From the NCBI RefSeq assembly GCF_003584645.1, contig NZ_AP017928.1:3324395-3388394 (forward strand): a DNA stretch of 64,000 nt. The letters run 5' to 3'. The stretch comes from Methylocaldum marinum. GTDB taxonomy: Bacteria; Pseudomonadota; Gammaproteobacteria; Methylococcales; Methylococcaceae. Position 1 is the first letter of the stretch. Each line of letters begins with the position of its first letter. Shown piece after piece: positions 25,730 to 34,073 of the stretch. Position numbers and translations under genes: made by a program. The notes beneath the pieces were generated by a model. That model saw nothing but the letters and a program-made list of their open reading frames with translations. It was not told the origin of the DNA and made no database searches.

Positions 25730-26923
25730 CTACTGCGATAGCGCCACACTCTCGAAATAATGGCGCTTGATCGCCTGGGCGAGCTGGTGCACGGCCATGG
25801 CGTAGTGAGTGCTGTGGTTGTAACGGGTGATCACGTAGAAGTTTTGATGGCCCAACCAGTATTCGTCGCCGGAATCGGCGCTGAGGCGGAGCAGGCGTAG
25901 CGTCGAATCTCTGCCCAGTGAGGCGACGGGCTGGATACCGTGGCTGGTCAAGGCCGCCAGGGAATAGCGGGTATCGAATCCCGATTCGAGCGTTCTGGCC
26001 ATGCCACTGGCCCTGGCCGCGGTCACCACCGGCTCGCCCGGCTGCCAGCCGTGAGCCGAGAAATAATTGGCGATACTGCCGATGGCGTCCACCGGATTCC
26101 ATAAATCACGGCGGCCATCTCCGTCGAAGTCCACCGCCCATTGCATAAAACTGCTGGGCATGAATTGGCCCAGCCCCATCGCGCCGGCGTAAGAACCCAC
26201 CGGAGCGGACGGATCGATCCCTTCGTCGCGCGTCATCAGCAGAAACTTTTCCAGCTCGGACCTGAAAAAACTCGCGCGCAGCGGATAATCGAACGACAAG
26301 GTGGTCAGCGCGTCAATCACTCTATGATTGCCCACATTGGCTCCGTATACCGTCTCCACCCCCATGATTCCGACGATATATTCGGGTGGTACGCCATACA
26401 ACGCACCGGCGCGTTTCAGTGCCGAGGCATGCCGGCGCCAGAAGGATACGCCGCCGGAGATATGTTGCTCGGTGAGAAACTTCGAACGATAACGTGACCA
26501 GGCGCCCGGGCGCGGCTGTCCGGCAGCGCCGGACTGTTTGCCCAAATAATCGAGCGTCCACTGTTTGCGCTTGGCTTGGGAAAAAACGCCGTTCAGATAC
26601 TCGCGGGAAAATCCATGCCGGCCGGCCATTTGCTCGATGAACCGATCGAGCGCCTCATAAGCGGCATAATCCCCGGTGATGCGGGAGGCGGCATAATGAC
26701 TGCGCACGGGTAAACCGCCCCGTACCGATGAGCCGGAAGGCGCGGACGCGTGCGGCACACCGGCCGAGCGGACGGTGGCTTTGTTCGCCACCCTCGCCGG
26801 AGGGACGAAGTTACTCTTCTTGGCGATCTTTTTCGGCGGCTTGGCGGGCACTCGAGTCGAGCAGCCCGCCACCAGGGCTGCAGCCAATATCAATAGGATT
26901 ACCGGTTTCAATCTTGCGTTCAT
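25730..26923 (-). CDS. mltB: Membrane-bound lytic murein transglycosylase B
   Basis: A 397-residue outer-membrane lipoprotein with signal peptide and lipobox (LLILAAALVAGCST, Cys21). A ~90-residue basic, proline-rich linker is followed by the MltB/SLT catalytic domain. The catalytic Glu is in YIVGIMGVETVYGANVGNHR. Substrate-groove motifs follow: DALTTLSFDYPLRASFFRSE, SYAGAMGLGQFMPSSFMQWA and DFDGDGRRDLWNPVDAIGSI. It cleaves peptidoglycan glycan strands with formation of 1,6-anhydro ends, in wall turnover. It stands alone, convergent with the kai-operon kinase. Confidence 0.95.
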   Translation of the reverse strand: MNARLKPVILLILAAALVAGCSTRVPAKPPKKIAKKSNFVPPARVANKATVRSAGVPHASAPSGSSVRGGLPVRSHYAASRITGDYAAYEALDRFIEQMAGRHGFSREYLNGVFSQAKRKQWTLDYLGKQSGAAGQPRPGAWSRYRSKFLTEQHISGGVSFWRRHASALKRAGALYGVPPEYIVGIMGVETVYGANVGNHRVIDALTTLSFDYPLRASFFRSELEKFLLMTRDEGIDPSAPVGSYAGAMGLGQFMPSSFMQWAVDFDGDGRRDLWNPVDAIGSIANYFSAHGWQPGEPVVTAARASGMARTLESGFDTRYSLAALTSHGIQPVASLGRDSTLRLLRLSADSGDEYWLGHQNFYVITRYNHSTHYAMAVHQLAQAIKRHYFESVALSQ

Positions 26924-27015
26924 GGGCGTTTATGATCGGCGGAGCACGGGGGGAGACTTAATATCACACGCGGAACCACATCATTGTCAACGGCCGGTGT
27001 GTCCCTGAACCAGAA

Positions 27016-27056
27016 AAGGCCGGCCATCTTCCGAAGTTCGGAAGATGGCCGGCCTT
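27016..27056. terminator. Perfect 20-bp-arm hairpin downstream of sodB
   Basis: Arms AAGGCCGGCCATCTTCCGAA (27016-27035) and its exact complement (27037-27056) are separated by one base. On the minus strand the stem is followed by a short T-run, and it lies 27 bases beyond the sodB stop, so it probably ends the sodB transcript. Its perfection also makes it a good mRNA-protecting or insulating structure ahead of mltB. Confidence 0.8.
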
Positions 27057-27082
27057 CAACAGGACCGAGTCGTATCAGTGCA

Positions 27083-27664
27083 TCAAGCGCCGAAATTCTT
27101 TGAAGCGAAATCCCAGTTGACCAGGTTCCAGAAGGCTTCCACGTATTTCGGACGGGCGTTGCGGTAGTCGATGTAATAAGCGTGTTCCCAAACATCGCAG
27201 GTGAGCAGCGGCGTTTGATCGCTGGTCATCGGATTACCGGCGTTGCTGGTGCTGACGATGGCCAGCTTGCCGTCCGCATTCTTCACCAGCCAGGCCCAGC
27301 CCGAACCGAAGGTGCCGATGGCGCACTTGGTGAATTCCTCTTTGAACTTGTCGAACGAGCCGAAGGCCTGATTGATCGCGTCCGCCAATGCGCCGGCCGG
27401 CGCGCCGCCGCCATTGGGTTTCAGGCTGTTCCAATAGAACGTGTGATTCCAGACTTGAGCGGCGTTGTTGAAGATGCCGCCCGAAGATTTTTTGATGATG
27501 TCTTCCAGCGGTAGCTTCTCGAAATCGGTACCGGCGATCAGGTTATTGAGGTTGGTGACATAGGTCTGATGGTGCTTACCGTAATGGTATTCGAGCGTTT
27601 CCGCGGAAATGTGCGGCTCCAAGGCATTCTTGGCGTAGGGTAAAGGGGGAAGTTCATGAGTCAT
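27083..27664 (-). CDS. sodB: Iron superoxide dismutase
   Basis: A 193-residue Fe/Mn-SOD. Metal ligands are His27 ([15 protein letters not shown]), His74 ([14 protein letters not shown]), Asp157 and His161 ([14 protein letters not shown]). The Gln at position 70 (AAQVWNH) and the lack of the later NQD-type Gln point to the iron form. No signal peptide is present, so it is cytoplasmic. It dismutates superoxide to peroxide and oxygen. Length and ending ([14 protein letters not shown]) are normal for SodB. It is a single gene with its own terminator. Confidence 0.97.
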   Translation of the reverse strand: MTHELPPLPYAKNALEPHISAETLEYHYGKHHQTYVTNLNNLIAGTDFEKLPLEDIIKKSSGGIFNNAAQVWNHTFYWNSLKPNGGGAPAGALADAINQAFGSFDKFKEEFTKCAIGTFGSGWAWLVKNADGKLAIVSTSNAGNPMTSDQTPLLTCDVWEHAYYIDYRNARPKYVEAFWNLVNWDFASKNFGA

Positions 27665-27821
27665 CAGATTCTCCTTTTGTCTATTGATTTAACGAACGTG
27701 CCCGATGAAACGGGCGATATTCCAACTGAAATGGTAGGGAATATTAGTCTAACATCCGAAAGGTGACTCAAAAAAGCGTGTGCAGTAGCTACGGACAGAA
27801 TCGTCCTTTTCGTTTGACAAA

Positions 27822-27849
27822 AAAAAGAGCTTCGCATGAAGCTCTTTTT
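27822..27849. terminator. Bidirectional rho-independent terminator
   Basis: Stem AGAGCTTC-GCAT-GAAGCTCT is flanked by A-runs on the left and T-runs on the right, so it can work on both strands. It lies about 87 bases beyond the stop of the minus-strand SnoaL-like gene, which is the transcript it would end. Confidence 0.85.
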
Positions 27850-27935
27850 CGAAACACCCGGTTCACAGGTCGATATCGGACCATCGCTCTTGTTACCTCT
27901 TAAACGGGGGGATTCGGCCGTTCCGACTCCCGGCG

Positions 27936-28397
27936 TCAAATCTTTTGGCTGCCGCTCCACTGCTGGACTTGTGCCTTCCAGCTTCCGTCTGCCTGACGTT
28001 TCAGTACGCTGTAAAGCACGCCGTCGTAGCGATATTTCATCACTTGCGACGGACCTTGCAGCGTTTTGATGTCACTCAGCTTGGTCGTGGCGACGATGGT
28101 ATCATCCTTCTCACTGCGCGCATCGACGACATCCATCGCGTAGACGCCTTTCTGGATCAGCATTTGCCAAAATGCGCGGATTTCACCGACACTCTTGGAT
28201 ACCGAACCGTCCGGCTGCACCAGCATCGCATTGTCGGCATATAAAGACAGGATCTCGTCGACTTTGCCCTTGGCGAAAGCCGCGTTCCACTTTGCAATGC
28301 TGGACTCCGCGATTTGTCTAACGTCTTCGGCTGCCCGGGACGCTCCCGTTCCCAGGGCGGCGAGTAAAGCAATAACCAGTCCTAAGCTACGTTTCAT
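27936..28397 (-). CDS. Exported SnoaL/DUF4440-like protein
   Basis: From the ATG at 28397 (AGAAGGTGG upstream) the product is 153 residues with a signal peptide (MKRSLGLVIALLAALGTGAS, cleavage near SRAAED). The mature part has the NTF2-like/DUF4440 pattern: IAKWNAAFAKGKVDEILSLY, ADNAMLVQPDGSVSKSVGEI and ending YSVLKRQADGSWKAQVQQWS. Such domains form small cone-shaped folds that bind or turn over varied ligands, and the function here is not predictable. The gene is divergent from a LysR regulator, which may control it. Confidence 0.88.
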   Translation of the reverse strand: MKRSLGLVIALLAALGTGASRAAEDVRQIAESSIAKWNAAFAKGKVDEILSLYADNAMLVQPDGSVSKSVGEIRAFWQMLIQKGVYAMDVVDARSEKDDTIVATTKLSDIKTLQGPSQVMKYRYDGVLYSVLKRQADGSWKAQVQQWSGSQKI

Positions 28398-28525
28398 GTA
28401 ACCACCTTCTTGAGTCCAAAACTTTTTGCACACGACTCTAGACTATAGAGAAACAAAAGTGGTTTACAATATCCAATAACATCTACGAATTGTTTCCATA
28501 ATTAAAATTATAGACTCGGATCACC
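28398..28525. promoter_or_regulatory. AT-rich divergent promoter region (SnoaL-like gene / LysR)
   Basis: Between the two divergent genes lies an unusually AT-rich stretch (around 28439-28514, with TTTACAATATCC and AAAATTATAGACT). This is the expected place for both promoters and for a LysR-type operator. No specific T-N11-A box is claimed. Confidence 0.45.
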
Positions 28526-29449
28526 ATGGATAAATTGACTAGCATGTTGGTATTTACCAAGGTCGCGAAGGCCGGCAGCTTCGCCTCGGCCGCCAAAGAA
28601 CTCGGACTATCCAGGGCAATGGCGACCAAGCACGTGATGCAGCTGGAGAATGGCCTCGGAATCAGGCTGTTGAACCGCACGACCCGAAACCTCAGCCTTA
28701 CCGAGGTGGGAATGGTCTATCTGGAGCGGTGCCTTCAGATTCTCGACGAAATGGAAGAAATGGAAATCGCCGTCACCCGGTTACAGACGGAGCCACGCGG
28801 AACCCTCAAAGTGAATGCGACGCCGTTCTTCGGCGCATACCATTTGGCCCCGGCGATAGCCGCCTACATGGAGGCGTTTCCGGACGTCAACGTGGAACTG
28901 GTGCTGCAGGCGGGCTATATCGATCTGATCGAAGAAGGCTTCGACCTCGCGATTCATCTCGACGAGATGCGCGATTCCAGCCTGATCGCCCGCAAACTGG
29001 GCAGTTCTCAGCGCGTGGTTTGCGGATCGCCCGGCTACTTCAAGAAGCACGGGATACCCAAAACGCCGGACGATCTCCGTAAGCACAACTGCCTGACCAA
29101 CTCCAGTCTGCCGCCCCGCGACCAGTGGCAATTCAGCATACCCGGCGGTGAAACCACGGTGATCAAGGTCACCGGCAACATGGAGGCGAACGTCGCCGAT
29201 GCCTTGCGCATGGCCGCCATCAACGGTCTCGGCCTGATCTTGCTGCCGACCTATATGGTCGGCCAGGACATCCGCAAAGGCCGGCTGAGCCCGGTGCTTA
29301 CCGATTACGTACCCGCCCCCCTGGAGATCCACGCGGTTTACCCGCACCGCAAGCACCTGTCGGCCAAAGTGAGAACCTTCGTCGACTTCCTGAGCGAGCG
29401 CTTTCATCCGAAACCTTATTGGGAAGACTGGGCGGATGCAACGGAATAA
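28526..29449 (+). CDS. LysR-family transcriptional regulator
   Basis: A 307-residue LysR-type regulator. The N-terminal winged helix-turn-helix is clear (MDKLTSMLVFTKVAKAGSFA, SAAKELGLSRAMATKHVMQL, LLNRTTRNLSLTEVG). The linker helix (YLERCLQILDEMEEMEIAVT) and a periplasmic-binding-like effector domain follow (~residues 90-295, LKVNATPFFGAYHLAPAIAA and NVELVLQAGYIDLIEEGFDL). It is of the CrgA/YhjC-like subgroup by overall pattern. Its divergent neighbour, the SnoaL-like exported protein gene, is the likeliest target. The inducer is unknown. Confidence 0.95.
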   Translation: MDKLTSMLVFTKVAKAGSFASAAKELGLSRAMATKHVMQLENGLGIRLLNRTTRNLSLTEVGMVYLERCLQILDEMEEMEIAVTRLQTEPRGTLKVNATPFFGAYHLAPAIAAYMEAFPDVNVELVLQAGYIDLIEEGFDLAIHLDEMRDSSLIARKLGSSQRVVCGSPGYFKKHGIPKTPDDLRKHNCLTNSSLPPRDQWQFSIPGGETTVIKVTGNMEANVADALRMAAINGLGLILLPTYMVGQDIRKGRLSPVLTDYVPAPLEIHAVYPHRKHLSAKVRTFVDFLSERFHPKPYWEDWADATE

Positions 29450-29514
29450 CCCGCGCGGTCGACACGCAATTCCGGGCGAGGTCGGGTTACATTTTTTTAC
29501 GGGAAGCGTGGGCT

Positions 29515-29985
29515 ATGGCTCTAGAAATCGAACGCAAATTCTTGGTTCTCGACGACAGCTGGCGCGAGTCCGTCCGGGACTCCGCCTATTTTCGCCAGGG
29601 CTATCTCAATCATGAAATCGACTGTTCGGTACGGGTGAGAACTTGCGGAGACCGGGCCTGGCTCAACATCAAGAGCGTCACCGTGGGCACGGAGCGGCTG
29701 GAATTCGAATATGAAATTCCGCTAGACGATGCTCACACAATGTTGAACAGTTTGAGCCGCAAACCCCTCATCGAAAAAACCCGTTATTTCGTCGAGGTCG
29801 GACCCCATACCTGGGAAATCGACGTTTTCGAGGGCGACAATGCAGGCCTCGTAGTAGCGGAAATCGAACTGGAAAAGCCGGACGAAATCTTCGAAAAACC
29901 CGGCTGGGCGGGAGAAGAAGTCACGTACGACCCGCGTTATTACAACACGAGTCTGGCGGCCACCCCTTATAATCGCTGGCAATAG
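29515..29985 (+). CDS. CYTH domain-containing protein
   Basis: A 156-residue protein starting at the ATG at 29515, where the diagnostic ExExK motif begins immediately (MALEIERKFLVLDDSW). The rest of the tunnel-fold pattern follows: RQGYLNHEIDCSVRVRTCGD, AWLNIKSVTVGTERLEFEYE, PLIEKTRYFVEVGPHTWEID and VFEGDNAGLVVAEIELEKPD. CYTH enzymes hydrolyse triphosphates such as inorganic tripolyphosphate or ThTP using divalent metal. This short form lacks the CHAD domain and resembles small bacterial triphosphatases. A longer in-frame start at 29419 overlaps the LysR gene and is rejected. Confidence 0.93.
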   Translation: MALEIERKFLVLDDSWRESVRDSAYFRQGYLNHEIDCSVRVRTCGDRAWLNIKSVTVGTERLEFEYEIPLDDAHTMLNSLSRKPLIEKTRYFVEVGPHTWEIDVFEGDNAGLVVAEIELEKPDEIFEKPGWAGEEVTYDPRYYNTSLAATPYNRWQ

Positions 29986-30079
29986 CTGGCAAGATTAAGC
30001 GGTGTGGGGCGACGATTCCCCCACAGGTCTCCCGTGTTTTCAACGGAACTATGGCTTTCCGGCCGCTGGAGTCGGCGAC

Positions 30080-30637
30080 ATGATGACTTTTATCTTCATC
30101 TTGCTCCTATTCGCCGTCTCGATCATGGCAGCGATATTCATCGGCAAAAGATTGCCGAAGACCCATGTGGCAGCCAGCCGCATCCGTCTCGGCGCGCCGT
30201 CCGCACAGGTTTGGGACATCATCAGCGATTTCAAGTCCTATCCGACATGGCGTCCGGGATTGACTCGCGTCGAGCTCGGCCCCGAGATCGACGGCCTGCC
30301 CACTTGGTACGAACTCTGTTCGCCGCATAGCCGAGTGCATTTTCGAGTGGTCGAAAGCAAACCTTGCTCGCGCCTGGTCACGGCTATCGTCGGCGAAGAC
30401 CTTCCCCTGGCCGGTACCTGGATTTACGAGCTCGTGGAAGACGGCGACGGAACCGTATTGACCATCACCGAACGGGAAAACATCCATAGCCCGCTATTTC
30501 GCTTTTTCGACCGCTTCGTGATCAATTACTACGGGGTCATGGATGTCTATCTGATCGCTTTGGCGATAAACCTGGGCGACTCGGCCAGACCGCAACACCT
30601 CAGCCTCAAAATCGACGACTCCAGCCTATCGGCCTGA
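30080..30637 (+). CDS. SRPBCC/polyketide-cyclase-like membrane-anchored protein
   Basis: About 185 residues from the ATG at 30080. One N-terminal membrane anchor (MMTFIFILLLFAVSIMAAIF) precedes an SRPBCC (START-like) ligand-binding domain: GAPSAQVWDIISDFKSYPTW, RPGLTRVELGPEIDGLPTWY, AGTWIYELVEDGDGTVLTIT and ERENIHSPLFRFFDRF. These domains hold hydrophobic ligands in a deep pocket. The ligand and topology are unknown. An upstream in-frame start (30002) gives non-family sequence and is not used. Confidence 0.85.
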   Translation: MMTFIFILLLFAVSIMAAIFIGKRLPKTHVAASRIRLGAPSAQVWDIISDFKSYPTWRPGLTRVELGPEIDGLPTWYELCSPHSRVHFRVVESKPCSRLVTAIVGEDLPLAGTWIYELVEDGDGTVLTITERENIHSPLFRFFDRFVINYYGVMDVYLIALAINLGDSARPQHLSLKIDDSSLSA

Positions 30638-30964
30638 CCGGACCGGCGCGCGACTTGCCGTCATGCTCGGCGGCTCATCGGTCGTCTCCAAAATTATCGA
30701 AATATCCTAGTTGACACGGCTCGCAAGCCGGGCATACAGTATTGACCCGACACGAAAGGCCGCGACCGGGTGTTTCGACAAGTCTTGCCGCGTGCCTAAA
30801 AGTGTCGGCAAGGACCCCGTATTTCGGCTTTCGAAGGGCTTCTCTGTATTCGCACGCAGAAACCGCAGTGACCTTATACCGTTTATCGGCATCTGCGGCA
30901 ACTCTGGCTCCCAACAACCCCTGGCCATTGAAGGCCAGCTTATAACCGGATTAGGGTGACAAAA
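30638..30964. other. Intergenic region ahead of a small membrane protein
   Basis: No gene is supported in these ~330 bases. A candidate sigma-70 promoter lies near the left end (separate entry). The right end has AGGGTGAC before the ATG at 30965. Short frames on both strands show no family-like sequence. Confidence 0.4.
30711..30740 (+). promoter_or_regulatory. Candidate sigma-70 promoter
   Basis: TTGACA (perfect -35, 30711-30716) is followed by TACAGT at 30735-30740 (four of six matches to the -10 consensus, spacing 18) or ATACAG with spacing 17. If real it gives a leader of over 200 bases before the gene at 30965. Confidence 0.4.
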
Positions 30965-31144
30965 ATGAATGTCGAGAACCAAGTCGAGAAGAAAGATTAT
31001 TTCTGGCTTTATGTCGCGCTCGCAACGTTAGCGCTGGTCGGCGCCATCGCCATGGTGAAATTGAGCGAGAACGACAAGTACGACCCGATTCGCCAACAAC
31101 TGTCTGAAGAGGCGGCCAAAATGAATATCCGCGTCTTGAACTGA
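30965..31144 (+). CDS. Small single-span membrane protein
   Basis: A 59-residue protein with an AGGGTGAC ribosome-binding site eight bases upstream. A polar N-terminus (MNVENQVEKKDYF) leads into one membrane helix (WLYVALATLALVGAIAMVKL). A charged tail follows (SENDKYDPIRQQLSEEAAKM). I do not recognise a family. It lies about 40 bases before another small envelope-protein gene on the same strand, so the two may be cotranscribed. Confidence 0.7.
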   Translation: MNVENQVEKKDYFWLYVALATLALVGAIAMVKLSENDKYDPIRQQLSEEAAKMNIRVLN

Positions 31145-31187
31145 CCGTCGCCGCCCATCACGAGACCACCATCAAGAGGTCATCTTC

Positions 31188-31571
31188 ATGAAAACGAGAG
31201 CCTTACGTTCCAGATTGCTTTGCCTGGTGAGCGTCTTATTCTTCTCCTGCAGTACGGCGTTTGCGGCCGAATATATAGAACGAAAACTCATGGGCAACAC
31301 GATCCCGCCGCAAAAGTGTGCCGCCAAAGAGGACGCCTCCCAAAGGGCCTCCGATCCGTATACCATCGACAAGTTCACGAAACGGTTCTGCGAAACCCAA
31401 GGCTATGGCTGGTACGTGTCCGAAGCAAACGACCAGGGCAAGCTGGTCTGCGAGGAATGCAGCGGCGATGCCTCCGGAGCCGGCAAGTACAAATGCCACG
31501 TGGAGGACATCGTGGTAACCTGCAAGCGGCTCAAACCCGGCTCGGTGGGGCTATTTCCCGGAGAAGGTTGA
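31188..31571 (+). CDS. Exported cysteine-rich hypothetical protein
   Basis: A 127-residue protein with a signal peptide (RLLCLVSVLFFSCSTAFAA, cleavage before EYIERK) and AGAGG-like Shine-Dalgarno (AAGAGGTC) upstream. The mature part has six cysteines (PPQKCAAKED, KRFCETQG, LVCEECSGD, KYKCHVED, VTCKRL). CEEC and the spaced Cys-His residues suggest disulphides or a metal site rather than haem, as no CxxCH is present. It follows the 59-residue membrane protein gene. The function is unknown. Confidence 0.78.
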   Translation: MKTRALRSRLLCLVSVLFFSCSTAFAAEYIERKLMGNTIPPQKCAAKEDASQRASDPYTIDKFTKRFCETQGYGWYVSEANDQGKLVCEECSGDASGAGKYKCHVEDIVVTCKRLKPGSVGLFPGEG

Positions 31572-32040
31572 AGCTGTCAGGTCCCCGCTGAGTCGGAAGT
31601 CGAGTCAAATCGGCTCACGGTTCAGCGGATTCCTCCGACAACTCGCGTAAAATATCGTCGCACCGTTCCGCCCGACGTCCTTATTCCGGAGGTCCCCGGA
31701 GAATACCCATGAGCGTTCGGGCAAAGGATTCGCACCGGACTTCCCGCCTCATCGTGCCGTAGCGCTCTATTCACCCGACGAAACAATCGTCATCTCTGAC
31801 AACACCAAGCCGGGAACGACTCCCGGTCTCGCTTTCCGGGTTGCCGGAGGCGCGGCGCTATCCCGCACATCAGCCTTATTCCGCCGATAGACTCGGGATC
31901 TTTCGGCGCACATCTTTTTTCAGCCCGTCAAAAGCTTTAAGCGTATTCGATAGTGTCACCGCGTTTTTTGCGTGATGGCATTTTCCGTTAGAATTACGCG
32001 CCCACAGCTTCACCCGTTTGTCCAAAATAGGCTGCCGCCC
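31572..32040. other. Long intergenic region before the symporter gene
   Basis: About 470 bases with no supportable gene. A tiny frame at 31710 (ATG after a GGAG-like site) stops after 17 codons. The last ~130 bases are more AT-rich (TCTTTTTTCAG, AAAGCTTTAAGCGTATTCGAT) and probably contain the promoter of the SSS symporter. I see no recognisable riboswitch. Confidence 0.4.
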
Positions 32041-33435
32041 ATGAATGTCGTACTATTCGGCATCGTAGCTTACATCCTGCTCCAACTGTTGATCGGCATG
32101 CTGGTATCGAGGCACATAGCCAGCGAAGACGATTATCTTTTGGCGGGCCGCCGTCTGGGAATCAAACTGGGCACCTTCACCGTATTTGCGACCTGGTTCG
32201 GAGCGGAAACCTGCATCGGCGCAGCCGGGTCGATTTACCGATCGGGACTTTCCGGCGGTTCGGCCGACCCTTTCGGCTACGCCGCCTGCCTGCTCCTGAT
32301 GGGCCTGTTCTTCGCCGTTCCTCTTTGGAAAAGAAAACTCACCACTTTGGCCGACCTGTTCCGTATCCGTTATTCCCCCAAGGTCGAGCGCCTGGCGGTA
32401 CTCATGCTCGCGCCGACTTCCATCATGTGGGCGGCCGCGCAGGTTCGTGCATTCGGGCAGGTCATTTCAGCCTCTTCTGATTTCGAGGTGGACGTGGCCA
32501 TTACGATCGCAGCTGCTGTGGTTATCGTTTATACCGTTTATGGCGGCCTGTTCGCCGATGTGATTACCGACCTGATCCAGGGCATCGCGCTACTCATCGG
32601 CCTGGCCGTGCTTTTTTATCTCGTAACCTCTGCCAACGGAGGTCTTGGAGCAAGCTTCAGCATGATCGAGCCGTCACGGCTCAGACTGTTCGGCGATGGC
32701 GAAAAACCGCTGTTGGAGATTATCGAAACCTGGATGATACCGATCTCGGGCTCGTTGTTCGCCCAGGAACTCTGCGCACGCATTCTGGCAAGCCGATCCC
32801 ACCATGTCGCCAGGGCGAGCTGTCTGGCAGGGGGCGGATTGTATCTGCTGGCGGGGTCGGTTCCGGTCTTCATCGGGCTGCTCGGGATTCACCTGCTGCC
32901 CGGTCTCGAAAATCCCGAGCAAATCCTCCCCCGGCTGGCGCAGCAGCACCTCTCCACATTCGCCTACGTGCTGTTCGCCGGAGCCTTGATTTCCGCCATC
33001 CTCTCGACTGTGGACAGCGCCCTTCTCGCCGCATCCGCCCTGGTTTCCCACAATCTGGTAATACCCCTGACGGGAACCGTATCCGAATCGGGCAAGGTAC
33101 GCATCGCCCGCGCGGGCGTATTGATTTTCGGTATTGTGGCCTATGTGCTGGCGCTCCACGCCGAGGGTGTATATGCGCTGGTGGAAGAAGCCTCGGCCTT
33201 TGGCGGCGCGCCGATTTTCGTCGTCGTCCTGCTCGGTTTGTTCACACACATCGGCCACGCCAAAAGCGCGGCGTCGGCGATGATCGTCGGCATGATCGCA
33301 TGGCTGGTGAGCAGTCATGTCCTGGACCTGGCGATTCCCTACCTGGTATCCCTCGCGGCCAGCCTCGTGGCCTATCTTTTGGTGGCCGTTTGGGAGAGTC
33401 GAACCTTGAATGCGGCTGCTGAAGCCTCCACATAG
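32041..33435 (+). CDS. Sodium:solute symporter (SSS family)
   Basis: A 464-residue inner-membrane transporter from the ATG at 32041, chosen because the first helix starts there (MNVVLFGIVAYILLQLLIGM). About thirteen spans are visible. Family features are the unwound first helix region ASEDDYLLAGRRLGIKLGTF, then TVFATWFGAETCIGAAGSIY, the gate region WAAAQVRAFGQVISASSDFE, VYTVYGGLFADVITDLIQGI and the sodium-site helix AGALISAILSTVDSALLAAS. Substrates in this family range from proline to sugars, acetate and iodide, and no specific one is indicated. The CPBP protease gene follows after nine bases. Confidence 0.92.
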   Translation: MNVVLFGIVAYILLQLLIGMLVSRHIASEDDYLLAGRRLGIKLGTFTVFATWFGAETCIGAAGSIYRSGLSGGSADPFGYAACLLLMGLFFAVPLWKRKLTTLADLFRIRYSPKVERLAVLMLAPTSIMWAAAQVRAFGQVISASSDFEVDVAITIAAAVVIVYTVYGGLFADVITDLIQGIALLIGLAVLFYLVTSANGGLGASFSMIEPSRLRLFGDGEKPLLEIIETWMIPISGSLFAQELCARILASRSHHVARASCLAGGGLYLLAGSVPVFIGLLGIHLLPGLENPEQILPRLAQQHLSTFAYVLFAGALISAILSTVDSALLAASALVSHNLVIPLTGTVSESGKVRIARAGVLIFGIVAYVLALHAEGVYALVEEASAFGGAPIFVVVLLGLFTHIGHAKSAASAMIVGMIAWLVSSHVLDLAIPYLVSLAASLVAYLLVAVWESRTLNAAAEAST

Positions 33436-33444
33436 TCTTGAACG

Positions 33445-34050
33445 ATGCTAGACCAACGCCCCCCTACCCGATATAACCAATTCCTCAAGATTGCCACCTA
33501 TTTCGAAGGCGCCCTGATCCTGATCGCCTATGGGATCGGCTGGGCGGTTTCCATCAATCCCCTGGCGCACATCGAATTCAGCGGCATGGCGCTGGTCTGG
33601 GGCATTCTGGGCACATTGCCGCTTTATGCCCTTTTTGCCCTGTCCTATAACCTGCCATGGCAAGGCATGCGTGCCGTCAGAAATTTCCTGGTCGACAAAC
33701 TGGGCCCCTTTCTGAGCCGCTACCGCTGGCAGCAAATGCTGTACCTGGGATTCCTGGCCGGCATTTCGGAAGAAATCCTGTTCCGCGGCCTGCTACAGCC
33801 CTGGTTCGAACAAAACTGGGGATGGGTAGGCGGTCTCGCCTTCAGTAACCTGGTGTTCGCCCTGGTGCATTGGGTCACGCCTCTTTATGCGCTGCTTGCC
33901 GGACTCACCGGCGTTTATCTCGGAGTCGCGCTGGATTTCGGCGGCGAACGAAATCTCGTCGTCCCCATCCTCATTCACGCCATCTACGACTTCCTGGCTT
34001 TCATCGCCGTGGCCCAGACCTATCGCCGACAGCAAAGCCGGTCGTTCTGA
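33445..34050 (+). CDS. CPBP-family intramembrane glutamic endopeptidase
   Basis: A 201-residue membrane protein of the CAAX-protease/bacteriocin-processing (Abi) family with five to six spans. The active-site motif EExxxR is in GISEEILFRGLLQPWFEQ (Glu pair near residue 112). The conserved His residues follow in FSNLVFALVHWVTPLYALLA and VPILIHAIYDFLAFI. The family cleaves substrates within the membrane; its targets are usually unknown. The short gap from the symporter gene suggests cotranscription. Confidence 0.92.
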   Translation: MLDQRPPTRYNQFLKIATYFEGALILIAYGIGWAVSINPLAHIEFSGMALVWGILGTLPLYALFALSYNLPWQGMRAVRNFLVDKLGPFLSRYRWQQMLYLGFLAGISEEILFRGLLQPWFEQNWGWVGGLAFSNLVFALVHWVTPLYALLAGLTGVYLGVALDFGGERNLVVPILIHAIYDFLAFIAVAQTYRRQQSRSF

Positions 34051-34073
34051 ATCTGCCGCGGCCGGAAATAGCA

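Noticed and set aside
31572-32040. Riboswitch upstream of the SSS symporter
   Set aside because: I looked for conserved riboswitch cores and saw none; the length of the spacer alone is not evidence.
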